Assembly: GCA_019802505.1 (NCBI GenBank)
Contig: JAFMOC010000002.1
Location: 37,501-101,500, forward strand
Reading direction: 5' to 3'
DNA from: Corydoras sp. C115
Taxonomy: Eukaryota; Chordata; Actinopteri; Siluriformes; Callichthyidae
DNA: 64,000 nucleotides
Shown: positions 32,767 to 43,581 of the stretch, in pieces
Position numbering within the stretch: the stretch's first letter is position 1
Layout: each line of letters starts with the position of its first letter
Program-made: the position numbers and the translations under genes
The notes under the pieces: model-generated
What the model was told of the DNA's origin: nothing
Databases searched by the model: none
The model's input: the letters and a program-made list of their open reading frames with translations, nothing else

Positions 32767-34493
32767 TTTATTACCTGAGCATATTCATCTCGTATATATG
32801 CAACTGTGTGTACCCTCTTTTAAAATGGAAAAACTGACTTAACCATGTCTTGATTATAAAAACCGAAAAACCTCTTAAAAAAGAAATTACAGATATCGTT
32901 CCACTATTTTCGGTAAAGGGTAGGTCTGCCTGTGACATGTGCAAGTACTTTGTGACTTTCAATGATTGCGGCTTTTAAAATGCTACTAGTCTAAAGGTAT
33001 TTCTAAGTTTGCTACTTTAAGTCAAAGCTTCAAAGCTGCATTCAAAACTACGACAAGGGCATATGAGCTGTGCCTGATGTCAAATATGTTTGGGTAAAAT
33101 GTCAAGAAGTGGGCAAAGATCTAAAGCCCTTATATGTGCTCACTTTATGTGTTTAAGTGTCTGCCATGCCCATTTCATATAAAAACAAAACTTTGCCCTC
33201 TTGGAGTATTAAATGGTGTCTTTCCTGACAAAATCCTAAAGAATTGTGCTTTCAAAATACAACCTTCTAGCACTTTTCAAACCAAATAACTTACAAACGT
33301 GCTAGTAAAGATGAAAAACTGCCCAATACTTTATAGCTTCAAAATGAAACTAATAAAGTGTGTAATTGACCACTTGAAATATAAACTTTTATAACATAAC
33401 GTAGCCATCTAGTGCCAATTGTGGATATTGCAACCCTCATTTTGGTTAAGATAATTAATATTGCTTGTACAGTATGTCACAATACTCGAAACATTATCAT
33501 GATCACCAAGAGTAATCAAGTAGTCGGGTATACTCGTGTGTTTGAATCCTTTGTGTCATTTGGCATCCAAGATTACAGTTTTACTATTTAACTTCAGACA
33601 CAGCTAGCTTACTTACTACTTACTATACTTTTAAAATACTAACACAGTGAGCGCAATAGATTAAATACAAAACAAGGGGTTGAGAAACCTGGAGTAAGAA
33701 AAAAAAGTAGTACTGAAAAACTGCTACATATCTTTTGTGTCAGTCCTCAGTTATTGTTCTCTGTAAAAGTTCGTCATAGATCATAGTGACATCCCTGTTT
33801 AACAGCACAGCATCGGAGGTTGGATAAGAAAAGCTCCAATGAGATGGATAGGATTCATCCTGGTGGGATTTATCTATGCCTTTGCAATAAAAAAAACAAA
33901 AAAAAAAACATCCGTATTAGAGAGTCTTATCGCATTATCGTATTGAGGTCAAAGTTCAAATGTTTCTTTCTGTGGGTTGGACACAACCACCAAGTATGTA
34001 GCTCTATTGTTTCACTACTATTCATAAGAAGCAGGACCATGTGCCATCCAGTGTCCATAGTAAGATGTCATAAAAAAAGTAAAATAATAATAACAAAAAT
34101 AATAAATAAATAAAATGCAGCCTAAAGCACTTTCTTGATAAATCCATTTTCTATTGATGGTGGACCCTTTTATCCTTGAATGACCAAGTGTGTGTAAACA
34201 TGACATCATTACTCACTGATTCCTGATCCAGTGTTTTGAGAGGACAGTACTACGGATGACATCGTAATGCTCAGTTGTGAGCAGAGGTGGAGCACAGATG
34301 GGGTTTCTGTGGACAAGGAAACAGTCTCTGTAAACTCATCTCTTTTTGTGACATCACCAGTACTCCTGCGGTCTTGGGCACCATCATGACTGTCAATACT
34401 GCCTCGAGTCCAGTGCAGCGCATGCGTATGTGTCGCACTCCAGCTGCATTTTACCATGGATTTCACACACACACGCAGCAGCGAAGCCCCGTG
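32767..34493 (-). other. grin2d: Probable 3' UTR of grin2d
   Basis: The 1.7 kb after the stop codon contains no transposon insertion, unlike nearly every other stretch of this size here. A minus-strand AATAAA occurs at 32767-32772, which would give a 3' UTR of about 1.7 kb. The end is a guess from that hexamer alone; other signals further downstream are possible. A CACACA tract lies at 34462-34475. Confidence 0.35.
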
Positions 34494-37400
34494 TCATACC
34501 TCACTCTCCAGGCTGGAGAAATGAGCTGAGCCACGTCGTGAGCACAGGCTCTTGGCTTTAAGAGGCAGGTGGGGTGAGTAGAAGCGCCGAGGCTGTGGCA
34601 CTGAGCGGAGTCTCTGATACTGAAGCTTTGCACTAGCACTCATTGACTGAGAGGTGCTTTTGGTAGGACCAGGTGAGAGTACTGGTGGGGGAGACATGGA
34701 CACAGAAGATGCAGTTGGTGGGATAGGTAAAGAAAGAGAGGAGGGTGTGGAGGTGGCCGGAAGAGTGGGGTGTAAGGACTGTGTAGGGGAGGGGGATGTC
34801 TCAGGATGCTGGACTTGCTGACTGCTGAGGTTTGACTGACTTCCAGATTTGGCAGCGTCTGGTTTAGGGGGAAGTTTGGGACGAGAATCCCCACTGAGAC
34901 TATGGTAATGAGGAAGTAGCTCCTCCTGACTATGCGAGGTAGCAGCACCACGCTTAGGGCGACAGGAAGCTCTGCTGTGGCTAGCCTGTGTGTAGGAGCA
35001 TGCTTCTGTGTGCTGATACTTGTCTCGAACCCTCTGACCTTTGCCTTTCGATCTGCTGTGGCCACGTTTTTCACCCTTCACTGGCAACTTATCAACTGAC
35101 CAATAACGTCGAGGTGGTGGTAGTGAAGCGGGAAGAGGTGGCCACTGAGGTCCAAGCCCACCACTCCCTCCCCCAGATCCCCATCCAACTCCAGTTCCTG
35201 AAGCCCAAAAATCACTCCACCCTTCTGTTCTGCCTAATATGGAATCATCTCGGCTATTGATGCTCCCTCCTTTTTCACGAGCAGGATATGTTCCAAAAAA
35301 CCATCCACCACCACCAATCCCACTGGTTCCCCCAGTACTACTACCCTCCCAGTATCTCTCAAACTGACCAAATTCCCCTGATGACCTGTCATCAGAATAA
35401 CTTTCCTCGGCATGAACCCGATCTCTTTCAGACTCAGAAACAGCTCCCCTTCCACCTGCCCCTCTTATTCTTTCTCCTACTCTACTTCTCTCTTGTTCTC
35501 TTTCCTGGTCTTCCTCTTCTTCATCATCATCATCCTCATCTTCTGAATCCCACTCATGGAAAGACAATCCTTCTCTGGTATGTGCACGGCCTCTCTCATA
35601 GTGCATTAACAATGGTCGCCGTTCACCTCCTCTTCCTTCTGCTTCTCTATCTGCTCCACTACTTCGTCGCCGCTTGGAAGTTGGAAGAAGGGTATGAAGT
35701 GAAGGAGGAGAGCCTCCAGATACCTCTGTACCTCCACTTATCCAGAATTTGACAGATGAAGGAAGTTTGTTAAGATTGGGATAACGTTTAGATGGCCTGT
35801 GTCTTTTATGATTGCCTTTTGACCGTCTTTGTCTACTTCGGCCTCCTCCACTCTCCACTTCTGGTTCATCTCTCATTCCCTCTCCTCCATCTCTTCTTAC
35901 TCTATCCCTTTCCTCATCCCATGCCAGAAGACTTCCTTTTTCTCCAAATGTGCTGCGATACTGAGTGGAAAATGAGGAATATTCTCCCTCTCTCTCTCCA
36001 TCACCTTCTCCGTCCCTCTCCATCTCTACATCACCCTCTTCTGGTTCTGAACGCTTACCCATGGATACTTTTTTCTTCTTCTTTGTCTTGATTGATTTCT
36101 TCTTTTTTTTCTTTACCTTCCGACGCTTTCGTTCCCTTTCCCTTTCACGCTCCTCTCTCTTTTTTCTTTTCTTGTTTTTCTTCTTCTTTTTCTTTTCCTT
36201 ATCCCTGTCCTTTTGGCGCCTCTTTTCTCTTTTTCGTTCAGTGTCACCAGATCCTGCCCCACTCTGCTCCCTCTCTCTCTCTCCCCATCCTGCCCACCAC
36301 TCCTGGAGTTGGGCAAGCTGACTGTTGCCCCTCTCTCTTTGCCTGCCACTCTCCCTTTCCTGTTCACGTTCTCCACAAGAACCACGTGGCTTGCGTGGCG
36401 GCACTGGTGGTGGTGCTGGATTATGTGAGAGAGATCTGGGGGAGAGAACTGACCGTTCTCGGTTGTGTCCCTGTAGAAGACTTGACTCCTCTGTTAACTC
36501 ATCCAGGTCCTCTTCCTCTTCTTCTGCTTCCCTATCTCTAGTGCTGTGTGAAGTGGTACTGGAGGTGGTTGAAGGAGAGGTGGATCGAGAAGACGTGGCA
36601 GAGGATGTTGTTGAAGTACTAGTGCTCGAGGACGAGGTGGAGGTTGAAGTGTAGGGTCGGGATACAGATGGGGATGGTGGTGTGTAAGTTGGAGAGACTG
36701 GTACAGGTACTGGAATTGGAAGCGGTGGAGATGGTCTGGGTCGATGACCTGTATCCCTGCCCCCTCCCCTCCTTCCCAAAGGTAAAATATTTTCATATAG
36801 TGGACCACTGGAATCTTTAGATTTCTTAGGCCTTCTTTTCCGCCAAAGGGATGAGGGAAGATGGGGAGAGGAGTGCTGCAGTGTGGGGTTAGGTGGAAGT
36901 GGGCTTGAAGTCTGAATTTTAGGAGGTAACCTAGGAGTACCCAAAGACTTTGCCCCCTTCCCCTGACCCCCCCCACCAGTACACACTCCCACCTTCTTCC
37001 CCACCCCTTGGTCCCTGCATTTCTCCTGATAAAATGCCATATTAGATTGTGGGGTCTGTTGATGGTTCCTTGGTGCCAATTTGGGAGTCTGAGAACTTGT
37101 TTGTTGGTCCATGCAAGATCCTAGACCTTCGGGATCAATGGGGCCATAGTAGCGCTTATATCCATCAAGACCACTGCCAGTAACTCCACTTCCTGCCCAT
37201 GAAGATGCTACCTTTTGTTGGTAGGGTGCAAGTTCTGTAAGTCCCGCCCTGGCATTTATAGGTGTGGTGGTACTGGATTGTTTTGGAAGCCTCCAGCGGT
37301 CCACAACAGCCAGTCTGCGGTCTGAGCGGGGCAAAAATGTAGAGCATGGGAGAGGTGCCCCCATGAGTGGGGTGGTGGTAGTTCCCAATGATGCACCTGA

Positions 37401-37640
37401 ATGTACCACAGCTGGCGGCGATCCTGGAAGTGAGGTTTTGTAGGATTGTGGAATTTGCTGCGGATGATGTTGCTGCTGCTGTTGTGATACCATGGCAATG
37501 GCTTGATTGGGACCAGATGTGGTGACTACATGTGATGAAGGAGGTGCTGATACCACAGATGGGTGGTGGTGGGAGGCAACAGTGACTTTGGCTCCACTTT
37601 GTGCAGTTTCATCTTCAAAACTGCAACAACTGTACATTCC
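34494..37640 (-). CDS. grin2d: GluN2D, last coding exon: long cytoplasmic tail
   Basis: A single 3147-bp exon (1048 codons plus stop) encodes the intracellular tail. It starts GMYSCC after an acceptor 'gtttgtttag' and ends GSAHFSSLESEV, the PSD-95-type PDZ ligand. GluN2D landmarks appear in order: VDRWRLPK (~residue 110), KRYYGPIDPEGLG (~160), the SH3-type PPPVPPRKPRG (~405), RYWSVDKL (~850) and the C-terminus. Between them are large low-complexity insertions: Ser/Thr-rich about 330-370, Lys/Arg/Glu-rich about 465-530 with six- and seven-Lys runs, and an acidic run near 700. The rat and human tails are roughly half as long (from memory). No stop or frameshift interrupts 3.1 kb of simple sequence, which argues for selection on the protein. 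Antisense open frames here are shadows of the repeats. Confidence 0.95.
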   Translation of the reverse strand, partial: GMYSCCSFEDETAQSGAKVTVASHHHPSVVSAPPSSHVVTTSGPNQAIAMVSQQQQQHHPQQIPQSYKTSLPGSPPAVVHSGASLGTTTTPLMGAPLPCSTFLPRSDRRLAVVDRWRLPKQSSTTTPINARAGLTELAPYQQKVASSWAGSGVTGSGLDGYKRYYGPIDPEGLGSCMDQQTSSQTPKLAPRNHQQTPQSNMAFYQEKCRDQGVGKKVGVCTGGGGQGKGAKSLGTPRLPPKIQTSSPLPPNPTLQHSSPHLPSSLWRKRRPKKSKDSSGPLYENILPLGRRGGGRDTGHRPRPSPPLPIPVPVPVSPTYTPPSPSVSRPYTSTSTSSSSTSTSTTSSATSSRSTSPSTTSSTTSHSTRDREAEEEEEDLDELTEESSLLQGHNRERSVLSPRSLSHNPAPPPVPPRKPRGSCGEREQERESGRQRERGNSQLAQLQEWWAGWGEREREQSGAGSGDTERKREKRRQKDRDKEKKKKKKNKKRKKREERERERERKRRKVKKKKKKSIKTKKKKKVSMGKRSEPEEGDVEMERDGEGDGEREGEYSSFSTQYRSTFGEKGSLLAWDEERDRVRRDGGEGMRDEPEVESGGGRSRQRRSKGNHKRHRPSKRYPNLNKLPSSVKFWISGGTEVSGGSPPSLHTLLPTSKRRRSSGADREAEGRGGERRPLLMHYERGRAHTREGLSFHEWDSEDEDDDDEEEEDQEREQERSRVGERIRGAGGRGAVSESERDRVHAEESYSDDRSSGEFGQFERYWEGSSTGGTSGIGGGGWFFGTYPAREKGGSINSRDDSILGRTEGWSDFWASGTGVGWGSGGGSGGLGPQWPPLPASLPPPRRYWSVDKLPVKGEKRGHSRSKGKGQRVRDKYQHTEACSYTQASHSRASCRPKRGAATSHSQEELLPHYHSLSGDSRPKLPPKPDAAKSGSQSNLSSQQVQHPETSPSPTQSLHPTLPATSTPSSLSLPIPPTASSVSMSPPPVLSPGPTKSTSQSMSASAKLQYQRLRSVPQPRRFYSPHLPLKAKSLCSRRGSAHFSSLESEV

Positions 37641-37718
37641 CTAAACAAACACACATACAATTAAAATACATTTGATACTACACATATTTTGTTTAGAAAT
37701 TTCACCTAGTCTTCTCAC

Positions 37719-37960
37719 CCTGCTGAATGCCAACAAGAAGTCCAGTTTTCCAGCTTGACCCATGCTACTCATGCAGTGCCTGAGTCTCCAGTACACAAGA
37801 TGCTCCCAGGCAAACACCAGCAAACTTAGGCCCATGGCCACCAGGAGCATGTAAAAGACTCCAGCCATGTTGTCAATGTCCAATTTTGAGCTCATCACCT
37901 CAATCTTATCATTGTGACAGATCCCTGACAACCACAGGCGCTCCAGCATTTCAATCTCAT
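37719..37960 (-). CDS. grin2d: GluN2D, exon for end of S2 and M4
   Basis: A 242-bp exon with acceptor 'ctcttttcag' and donor 'gtgaga'. It encodes DEIEMLERLWLSGICHNDK, then EVMSSKLDIDNMAG and the last membrane helix M4 (VFYMLLVAMGLSLLVFAWEH), then LVYWRLRHC and DFLLAFSR. LDIDNMAGVFYM is the conserved pre-M4/M4 start in GluN2 subunits. The helix anchors the ligand-binding half S2 and leads to the cytoplasm. The C-terminal linker (SSMGQAGKL) is a few residues different from the mammalian one. Two bases complete the Asp begun in the previous exon, then 80 codons follow to a phase-0 end. Confidence 0.97.
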
Positions 37961-38680
37961 CTGAAAAGAGAATCATAAAGTATCACCTATTAAGCTGACC
38001 TTAAAGTGAAAACATACAATTTTGTATGAATCACATTCTCAATTCTATACTAAAATTTAAGATTGCAATCTAATTTAAGATACAGTATTAGATTAAAAGA
38101 CACACTGTACATGTGGTAAAAAAACAAACTGAGTATAAAAATGTTTAGTTAAGAAAAAGCAGACAAACATGCAAACCAAGTAAAAGAGAATTGTTTGTAA
38201 TTTGAATACTGCATTTTGCTAGGGGAGAATTGTGCAGAAGATATATATGCACACATTATACAGACATAAGTGTTTGCCAATTTGGAAAAGTAAAGAGAAA
38301 AATGGACAATAATAGTAATGCAATAAGATGGATTGTAACATTATAACAGTCATATGAAAGACTGATATGAAAGATTTTAATAATTTAATTTCAATAGGAA
38401 GAAAAATTCTTCGGAGCAAAACTAAAATAGAAGGCCATTGGCCAATAATAAATATTTGATTTATACAAAATTTCAGCAGAATTAAATAAATATTTGCACA
38501 GGATTGTATCACTACATTGACAGTATTAACATATACAGAATAATAACCAGTATTCAATTGCAGTTGTTTTCAAACATTTTTTAAATACCAATAGCTGTTT
38601 TTAAACAACACTTGGTATCTAATTGGTTGAGAATTTAATTACTGACCATTATCAATTTAGCATTTTGTAATGTTGGGACG
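37961..38680. other. grin2d intron, no other feature
   Basis: AT-rich sequence with no repeat recognised. Confidence 0.4.
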
Positions 38681-38774
38681 GGCGGCACGGTGGCTTAGTG
38701 GTTAGCACGTTCGCCTCTCAGCGCTAGGGATTCCCGATTTGAATCCCCATCTGGGTGGAATTTCCATGTCCTGT
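38681..38774 (+). mobile_element. V-SINE head fragment
   Basis: It runs from 'ggcggcacggtggcttagtg' to 'gaatttccatg', then stops abruptly at LINE sequence in the opposite orientation. Only the tRNA head and first part of the body remain. Confidence 0.88.
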
Positions 38775-38779
38775 TGCCG

Positions 38780-39665
38780 TGTTGTGGGATTTCTGAAGGG
38801 ATTGGATCAGTTCGTCTATTGTAAAGGATTGGTTGTATGGTTCCTTGTTGTCTGTCTTAAAATCTATTTTGTTTCGCTCCCTTTGTATTAGAATTTCTTG
38901 GAATTCCGGGGTGTAGTTCTTGTTGGAGGATATGTTCTTGAAGGTTTTTGCCAGTAGTTCTGCAATTTCAGTTTCTTTGCTGATCGTGTTATCTTTGTTT
39001 TTGAGGTATTGGATTCTTGGTTGGGTGTTCCTGTTCTCCATTTTCCGGATGAGGTTCCATATGTTTTTTGTGGGTGTATTTGTATTGATGTTTGTTGTGA
39101 ATGAGTTCCAGCTCTGTCTTTTTGCCATGTTTATTGTTCTTCTGGCTTTTGCTCTTGTGTTCCTTAGATTGTTCAGGTTTATTGTTGTGGGGTGTGTATT
39201 GAAGATCCTTTCTGCCCTTTTTCGTGTCTTGATTGCTTCTCTGCATTTGTCATTGAACCAGGGATTTCTTTTCTTTTTGGATTTTTGGGATGTCTTTGGG
39301 ATGGTGGTTTGCGCAATGCCAGATAGGGTCTCTATAAACCATATTATGGGGTCTTGGTTTCTTGTCAGTATTGCATTCAATTTCTGTTCACAAAGGTTTT
39401 GGCATGTTGGCCAGTTGGCTTTGTTGAACTTCCATCTTTGTGGGGTGGGTGTTGGCTGGGGTTTATCAGGACTTATGAGAATGGGAAAGTGGTCACTGCC
39501 ACAGAGGTCATCCCATATTTTCCAGGAAAAGTGTATGTAGACTTAAGTCAATTGTGGTGCATGTCCCATGTCCTGGGTGCAGATATGTGTGCCCAGGGGT
39601 GTTCATTATACAGAGGTTGTATGCGTTTATAAATTTTTCCACTGTTTTCCCTTTGTTGGTGGTAT
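38780..39665 (-). pseudogene. LINE ORF2 part 2: endonuclease end and linker
   Basis: Reads 'DDLCGSDHFPILISPDK', containing the SDHFPI endonuclease motif, then 'WFNDKCREAIKTRKRAERIF', 'RAKARRTINMAKRQSWNSF', 'IWNLIRKMENR' and 'FTIDELIQSLQKSHN'. After this the RT should begin, but the sequence changes to SINE. One frameshift or substitution separates SDHFPI from the start of the longest open frame. Confidence 0.75.
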
Positions 39666-39840
39666 TTTACATTTACGTTTAGTCATTTAGCAGACGCTTT
39701 TATCCAAAGCGACTTACAAATGAGAACACCACAAGTCAGAAGCCATGGAGAAAACCAACTATACTGTAAATTCATCAAACCTGATTGTTATTCGATGCTG
39801 CGCCTCCCCCCCCCCAACATTTTTATTTATTTTTTCTTCT
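39664..39840 (-). mobile_element. L2-tail SINE or L2 fragment inside the LINE
   Basis: 'catttagcagacgcttttat' and 'ccaaagcgacttacaaatg' are the reverse complement of the L2 tail, and near consensus. It separates the endonuclease blocks GDFN and SDHFPI of the host LINE, so it arrived later. The right boundary is approximate. Confidence 0.7.
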
Positions 39841-40010
39841 TCTACAACAGGTATGGCTTCCCCACATTGTGTTGTGGTTATTGAAGTCTCCCAGTAGGTT
39901 ATAGGGTTTTGGGAGTTGTTCGGTTAGGTTATTCAGATCTGTTAATTTTAGGGAACTGCTTGGAGGGATGTAGATGGATCATATGGTGATATTCTTATGG
40001 ATGACATTTG
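39841..40010 (-). pseudogene. LINE ORF2 part 1: endonuclease GDFN segment
   Basis: Minus strand reads 'LKLTDLNNLTEQLPKPYNLL', then GDFNNHNTMWG, the Asp/Asn/His/Trp motif of AP-type endonucleases that nick the target DNA. Interrupted on its 3' side by the L2-type insertion. Confidence 0.7.
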
Positions 40011-40753
40011 ATGTTCTGATAGCGGTAGCTTTGATCTGAGGCTTTTAGCAGTTGAGGGCAGACATTTTTATTCGTTTTGTCATTTTTGTTGTCCATTTCT
40101 TCTTGGGGTTTGCTGGTGTTAGGGGCCAGTTGTGATGCCATAGTAGAGCTTTGTGTGCATATGTTTTTTGATTTTGGGGGTGCTGGCTCTTTGATAGGGT
40201 TTATTATTTGGGGTTTGTCTTTGTTGAGCCAGGTATAATCAGTTTGGCAACTGCTTGTTTTTGTTGTATTCACCACTTCCGCAAAGGTTTTTGTAAATAC
40301 GAAACTTTGTGTTTCGGGGATTTGCTTCCTTGCTTCAGCATAGCTGATTTTTTTGGTATGTTTAATTCTCTGAATTTCTTTCTCCTTTAGCCAAATCGGA
40401 CAGTTTTTGTTTGATGCTGCATGGGCTCCTCCACAATTTCTGCATTTCGGGGCCTTGGTGCATGGCAGTTCATGCTCCTTCTCCGCACAGTTACAGCAAA
40501 TTGTACTGCTTCTACATCCAGCTGATCTGTGTCCGAATTTTTGCCATTTATAGCATCTGGTAGGGTTTGGAATATAGACGTCTACATCCACCCTTTGGTA
40601 ACCTATTAAGAGTTTGGTTGGAGGGGTGGATTTGTTGAAGGTTATTATGTATGTGTTTGTTTTTATGACTCGGTCTTGTCTCTTGATTATGACTCTTTTG
40701 ACCTTGTTTACTTCTTGAGGCGCAAGTTCTTTTGTTATGTCTTCCTCGTCCAT
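39995..40753 (-). pseudogene. LINE ORF1 (gag-like) with three zinc knuckles
   Basis: A 252-codon open frame carries CYKWQKFGHRSAGC, CCNCAEKEHELPC and CRNCGGAHAASNKNC: three consecutive CCHC-like knuckles in the order seen in I-clade ORF1 proteins, which bind the element's RNA. In the first knuckle a Trp stands where Cys-x2-Cys would need Cys. A stop/frameshift separates it from its N-terminal half at about 40769-41017, so the protein cannot be made whole. Confidence 0.75.
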
Positions 40754-40768
40754 GTCTTCTAAGTCTCG

Positions 40769-41017
40769 TCAGCGGATTACTTCCTTGCTGCTGTTTAGAG
40801 ATTGATGCGGGAAAGTCTTTACACTGATGTTGACGTATATTTTGGTATTTAGCAGGTTGTCGCTCTGTGCTTTCTTGAGGCATTCGATTAGTATTTGGCC
40901 TGATCGAAGCGTCTTTGCATCTTTGACTGTGCCTGCTATTCCCATAATGCCCTTTTGAATTGCAAAGGGTGAGAGTTTGTTTAGTACCATGTCGGCTTGA
41001 GTGGATTCCATCACCAC
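40769..41017 (-). pseudogene. LINE ORF1, N-terminal part
   Basis: The open frame includes 'FAIQKGIMGIAGTVKDAKTL' and 'GQILIECLKKAQSDNLL', fitting the RNA-recognition-like N-terminal part of I-clade ORF1, which leads into the zinc knuckles. Frame broken near 40765. Confidence 0.6.
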
Positions 41018-41914
41018 AAATCTAGGCAGTTATCAGTTGGTCCTTTAGCGATAAGGCTATTTGGTAGTTCTAGTTCGTTTTCGTAGTCCAGTAATTTTCG
41101 TTTTGGTGTGTGTTTAGTATACATGATTGAGAAGGTTTTGATTCATTATCCTTATTCCCCACCCACCTTGGAGCCCCAAACGGGGATACGCAGAGCCACA
41201 GATCTCCAGCGGTTGCGTACCAGGGCTATAAGGATAATATACTCGACACCAGGTGTTCTTAGCGTACGATTGACCCTGAGCCAGTGCCTTCTCTGGATCT
41301 CCTAGGAGAATACAACCTAGGGCATGTCCTGACCAGCCGATTGATTGGAGCGGGCCACTCCAATCTCCCGTCTATGCGAAGTCGGGGCCAAAGTGTTGTG
41401 TTGGGAAAAGTGGCAGCCGCAGCCACCACTCCCCTCAAACACCAGGATCCCTTTCTCCGCAGACACGGGTCGCACCTTACGGCAAACAAGGCGCCTCATT
41501 TACTCGCCTTTTACGAGAAGCCAGAGGGGGCTGAGGACCTATTCTACCCCGGGTCCCCACAGGGGAAAATGCTATGTTAAAACAATGCTGTAAATCAGTT
41601 ATTTACACAAAAGGTCTGTGCTGTGGTCTATGTTATATGCATAAGGGTGCGTAATCTTAGTTGCTGCACCATTTGCAACATGGTTAGCAAAATATGCTTC
41701 TCGTTACATGCCACATGACTTTCAGCAAAAATTCACCAATGGGTGATTAAATTTAAAGCTGTTACAAATCCAAAGCTTTGCACTTTGATGGCCCCTAATG
41801 GATTTGATTTGTTTCAGGGTTTAATGTGAAGACAACATCATTGATTATTTCATGACAGGAATGATCAAACTATACATTCATGGATCAATTTTTTATCATC
41901 AAATAAACTATCAT

Positions 41915-42266
41915 GGCGGCACGGTGGCTTAGTGGTTAGCAGGTTTGCCTCTCAGCGCTAGGGATTCCTGGTTCGAATCCCCATCTGGGTGGAGTTTCCA
42001 TGTTCTCCCTGTGTCCCCGTGTCCGCGTGGGTTTCCTCCGGGTTCTCCGGTTTCCTCCCACAGTCCAAAAACATGGATCAAGTCAATTGAGTTCTCCAAA
42101 TTGCCCCATATAGAGTGTGTATGTGTGTCTGTGTGAGTGAGTGTTTGCCCAGCGATAGATTGGCGCCCTGTCCTGGGTGATTCTGTCCAGTGCCCGAAAC
42201 GTTCTCCCCTGGATGGGCATGGGGAACCCCCCGCGACCCTAATATAGGATAAAGCGGAATGGATGG
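41915..42266 (+). mobile_element. V-SINE copy with 10-bp target duplication
   Basis: AAATAAACTA at 41901-41910 and 42267-42276. Complete head and body. Near 42330-42380 lies a scrap of an older, diverged copy. Confidence 0.92.
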
Positions 42267-42703
42267 AAATAAACTACCTGCATGTTTTTAAAATTGAAGA
42301 AAGCTAGATTACCCTCACCAAACCTATTCAGGCACAGGGAGGACATGCAGACTCCACACAGAAAGGACCTGTGTTCCACCCATTTAGAAAGTAAATCCAC
42401 AGTACTAAATATACTAGTACTGTATTAGTACACTGTACTAAATATAAAGTACTAAATGTACTTTATGTACCACAATCCTTACACAGACTGCTTTCTGGTT
42501 TGGATTATATTATACTTTCTGAATTACTATGCCTGGATCTAACATTAATCATTTAGAGTGAACTTTTTTATTTGTAGTAATGCTTATTTTACTTTTTACT
42601 TTTATTGTTTACAAACAAATGATCTCTGTCCAATATCCATTTAGTATATAATAATTGCTACAATAACTTTAACCAGATGTCAACTTTAAGGCTGGGTTCT
42701 TAC

Positions 42704-42891
42704 CATCGCCCACCAGCTGCAGAAGTGCCAGATCCAATGGTCGCTTCCAGCGAGAGTTCTTGATAAGAGCAATGCCATAGCCTGTAGTGGCAAAGACTTT
42801 CCCTGAGCCGATTGTCATCACTTTGCAACCCTCATCCTTTCGGGCCATATAGTTTAGCACTGCGGCATCATAAATAAATGCATCCAGCTTT
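42704..42891 (-). CDS. grin2d: GluN2D, S2 ligand-binding exon
   Basis: A 188-bp exon with acceptor 'ctctttcag' and donor 'gtaaga'. It encodes KLDAFIYDAAVLNYMARKDE, then GCKVMTIGSGKVFATTGYGI and SRWKRPLDLALLQLVGD. This is the S2 half of the glutamate-binding clamshell; the IYDAAV stretch holds the Asp that binds the glutamate amino group in GluN2 subunits. The exon begins with one base completing a Gly codon and ends one base into an Asp codon, matching both neighbours. Its 188-bp length is as expected for the GluN2 family. Confidence 0.97.
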
Positions 42892-42920
42892 CTGAAAGAG
42901 GAGGGAGAGGCAGAGATTAG

Positions 42921-43328
42921 TAGGGATGTCTTCAACTAAGGATTTTCATAGTCGAATCTGATTCATCAGATTTTCCCTGTAGTCGACTGATAGTCGAATC
43001 AGTTAAAACTTCACCACAAGATGGTGCTATAAGCGTGGTTTTTAAAAAAGATATTTTTTTATATTTTAGTTGCTTTTCTAGAGCACCGTAAATGGGTTAA
43101 AGCGCACACATCATTTAAAAAAAATATTAACAGAAATTAGGATGATTTTATTTAACAAAATATATATATATAACGAAAACAAAGACATTTCATGTAAAAA
43201 CTAATGCTTAGAAGCAGCCATGGGCACCCTCATGTAGTCAAAATGGTACATTCGAATATGAGGTTCATAGTCGACTACGGTTCTCCGAATCAAATCGTCG
43301 AATCAGTGAATATTGCAGCTCACCCCTA
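42921..43328. mobile_element. hAT MITE with perfect 8-bp target duplication
   Basis: A 408-bp element starting TAGGGATG and ending CACCCCTA, flanked by GAGATTAG at 42913-42920 and 43329-43336. The 8-bp duplication and termini identify a non-autonomous hAT element. It begins only 30 bp from a grin2d exon. It is the undisturbed relative of the element at 9981-10731, in reverse orientation. Confidence 0.93.
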
Positions 43329-43581
43329 GAGATTAGAGAAGATGCATTGAAATAAGGCATTGAAAGGACATCTGCTCTTCACTTTTGCTTATTAACACTT
43401 GTGATCAACAAGTACCTAAATGCACCTTCTGTAGAAACACTAAACATAAGTTAAGACTGGAAAGTCACTATGGGGAATGGATAACATATTTTATAAGCAT
43501 GATGGTAATGTTAACAAAATAAGTAAATAAATAAAATAGTAATACTCATTCATTAACAAAAATAAATAAATAAAATAATAA

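Larger units (their letters stand above)
38775..41580 (-). mobile_element. I-clade (Nimb-like) LINE, 3' end missing
   Basis: On the minus strand it keeps, in order, a GC-richer 5' UTR (about 41580-41140), ORF1, and the start of ORF2 with an APE-type endonuclease, then ends before any reverse transcriptase motif. This is the reverse of the usual 5'-truncated LINE copy. A tail fragment of an L2-type element sits inside the endonuclease at about 39664-39840. Family assignment comes from the ORF1 zinc knuckles and the WFNDKCREAIKTRKRAERIF block, both known from I/Nimb-type fish LINEs. Confidence 0.75.

Noticed and set aside
34209..34529. Short open frames just past the grin2d stop
   Set aside because: No similarity or splice evidence; the region is better explained as 3' UTR.
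35234..36976. Open frames on the plus strand and in other minus frames opposite the grin2d tail exon
   Set aside because: They consist of complementary runs (Leu/Phe/Ser-rich opposite Lys/Glu-rich) and are shadows of the real frame, which has conserved GluN2D motifs.
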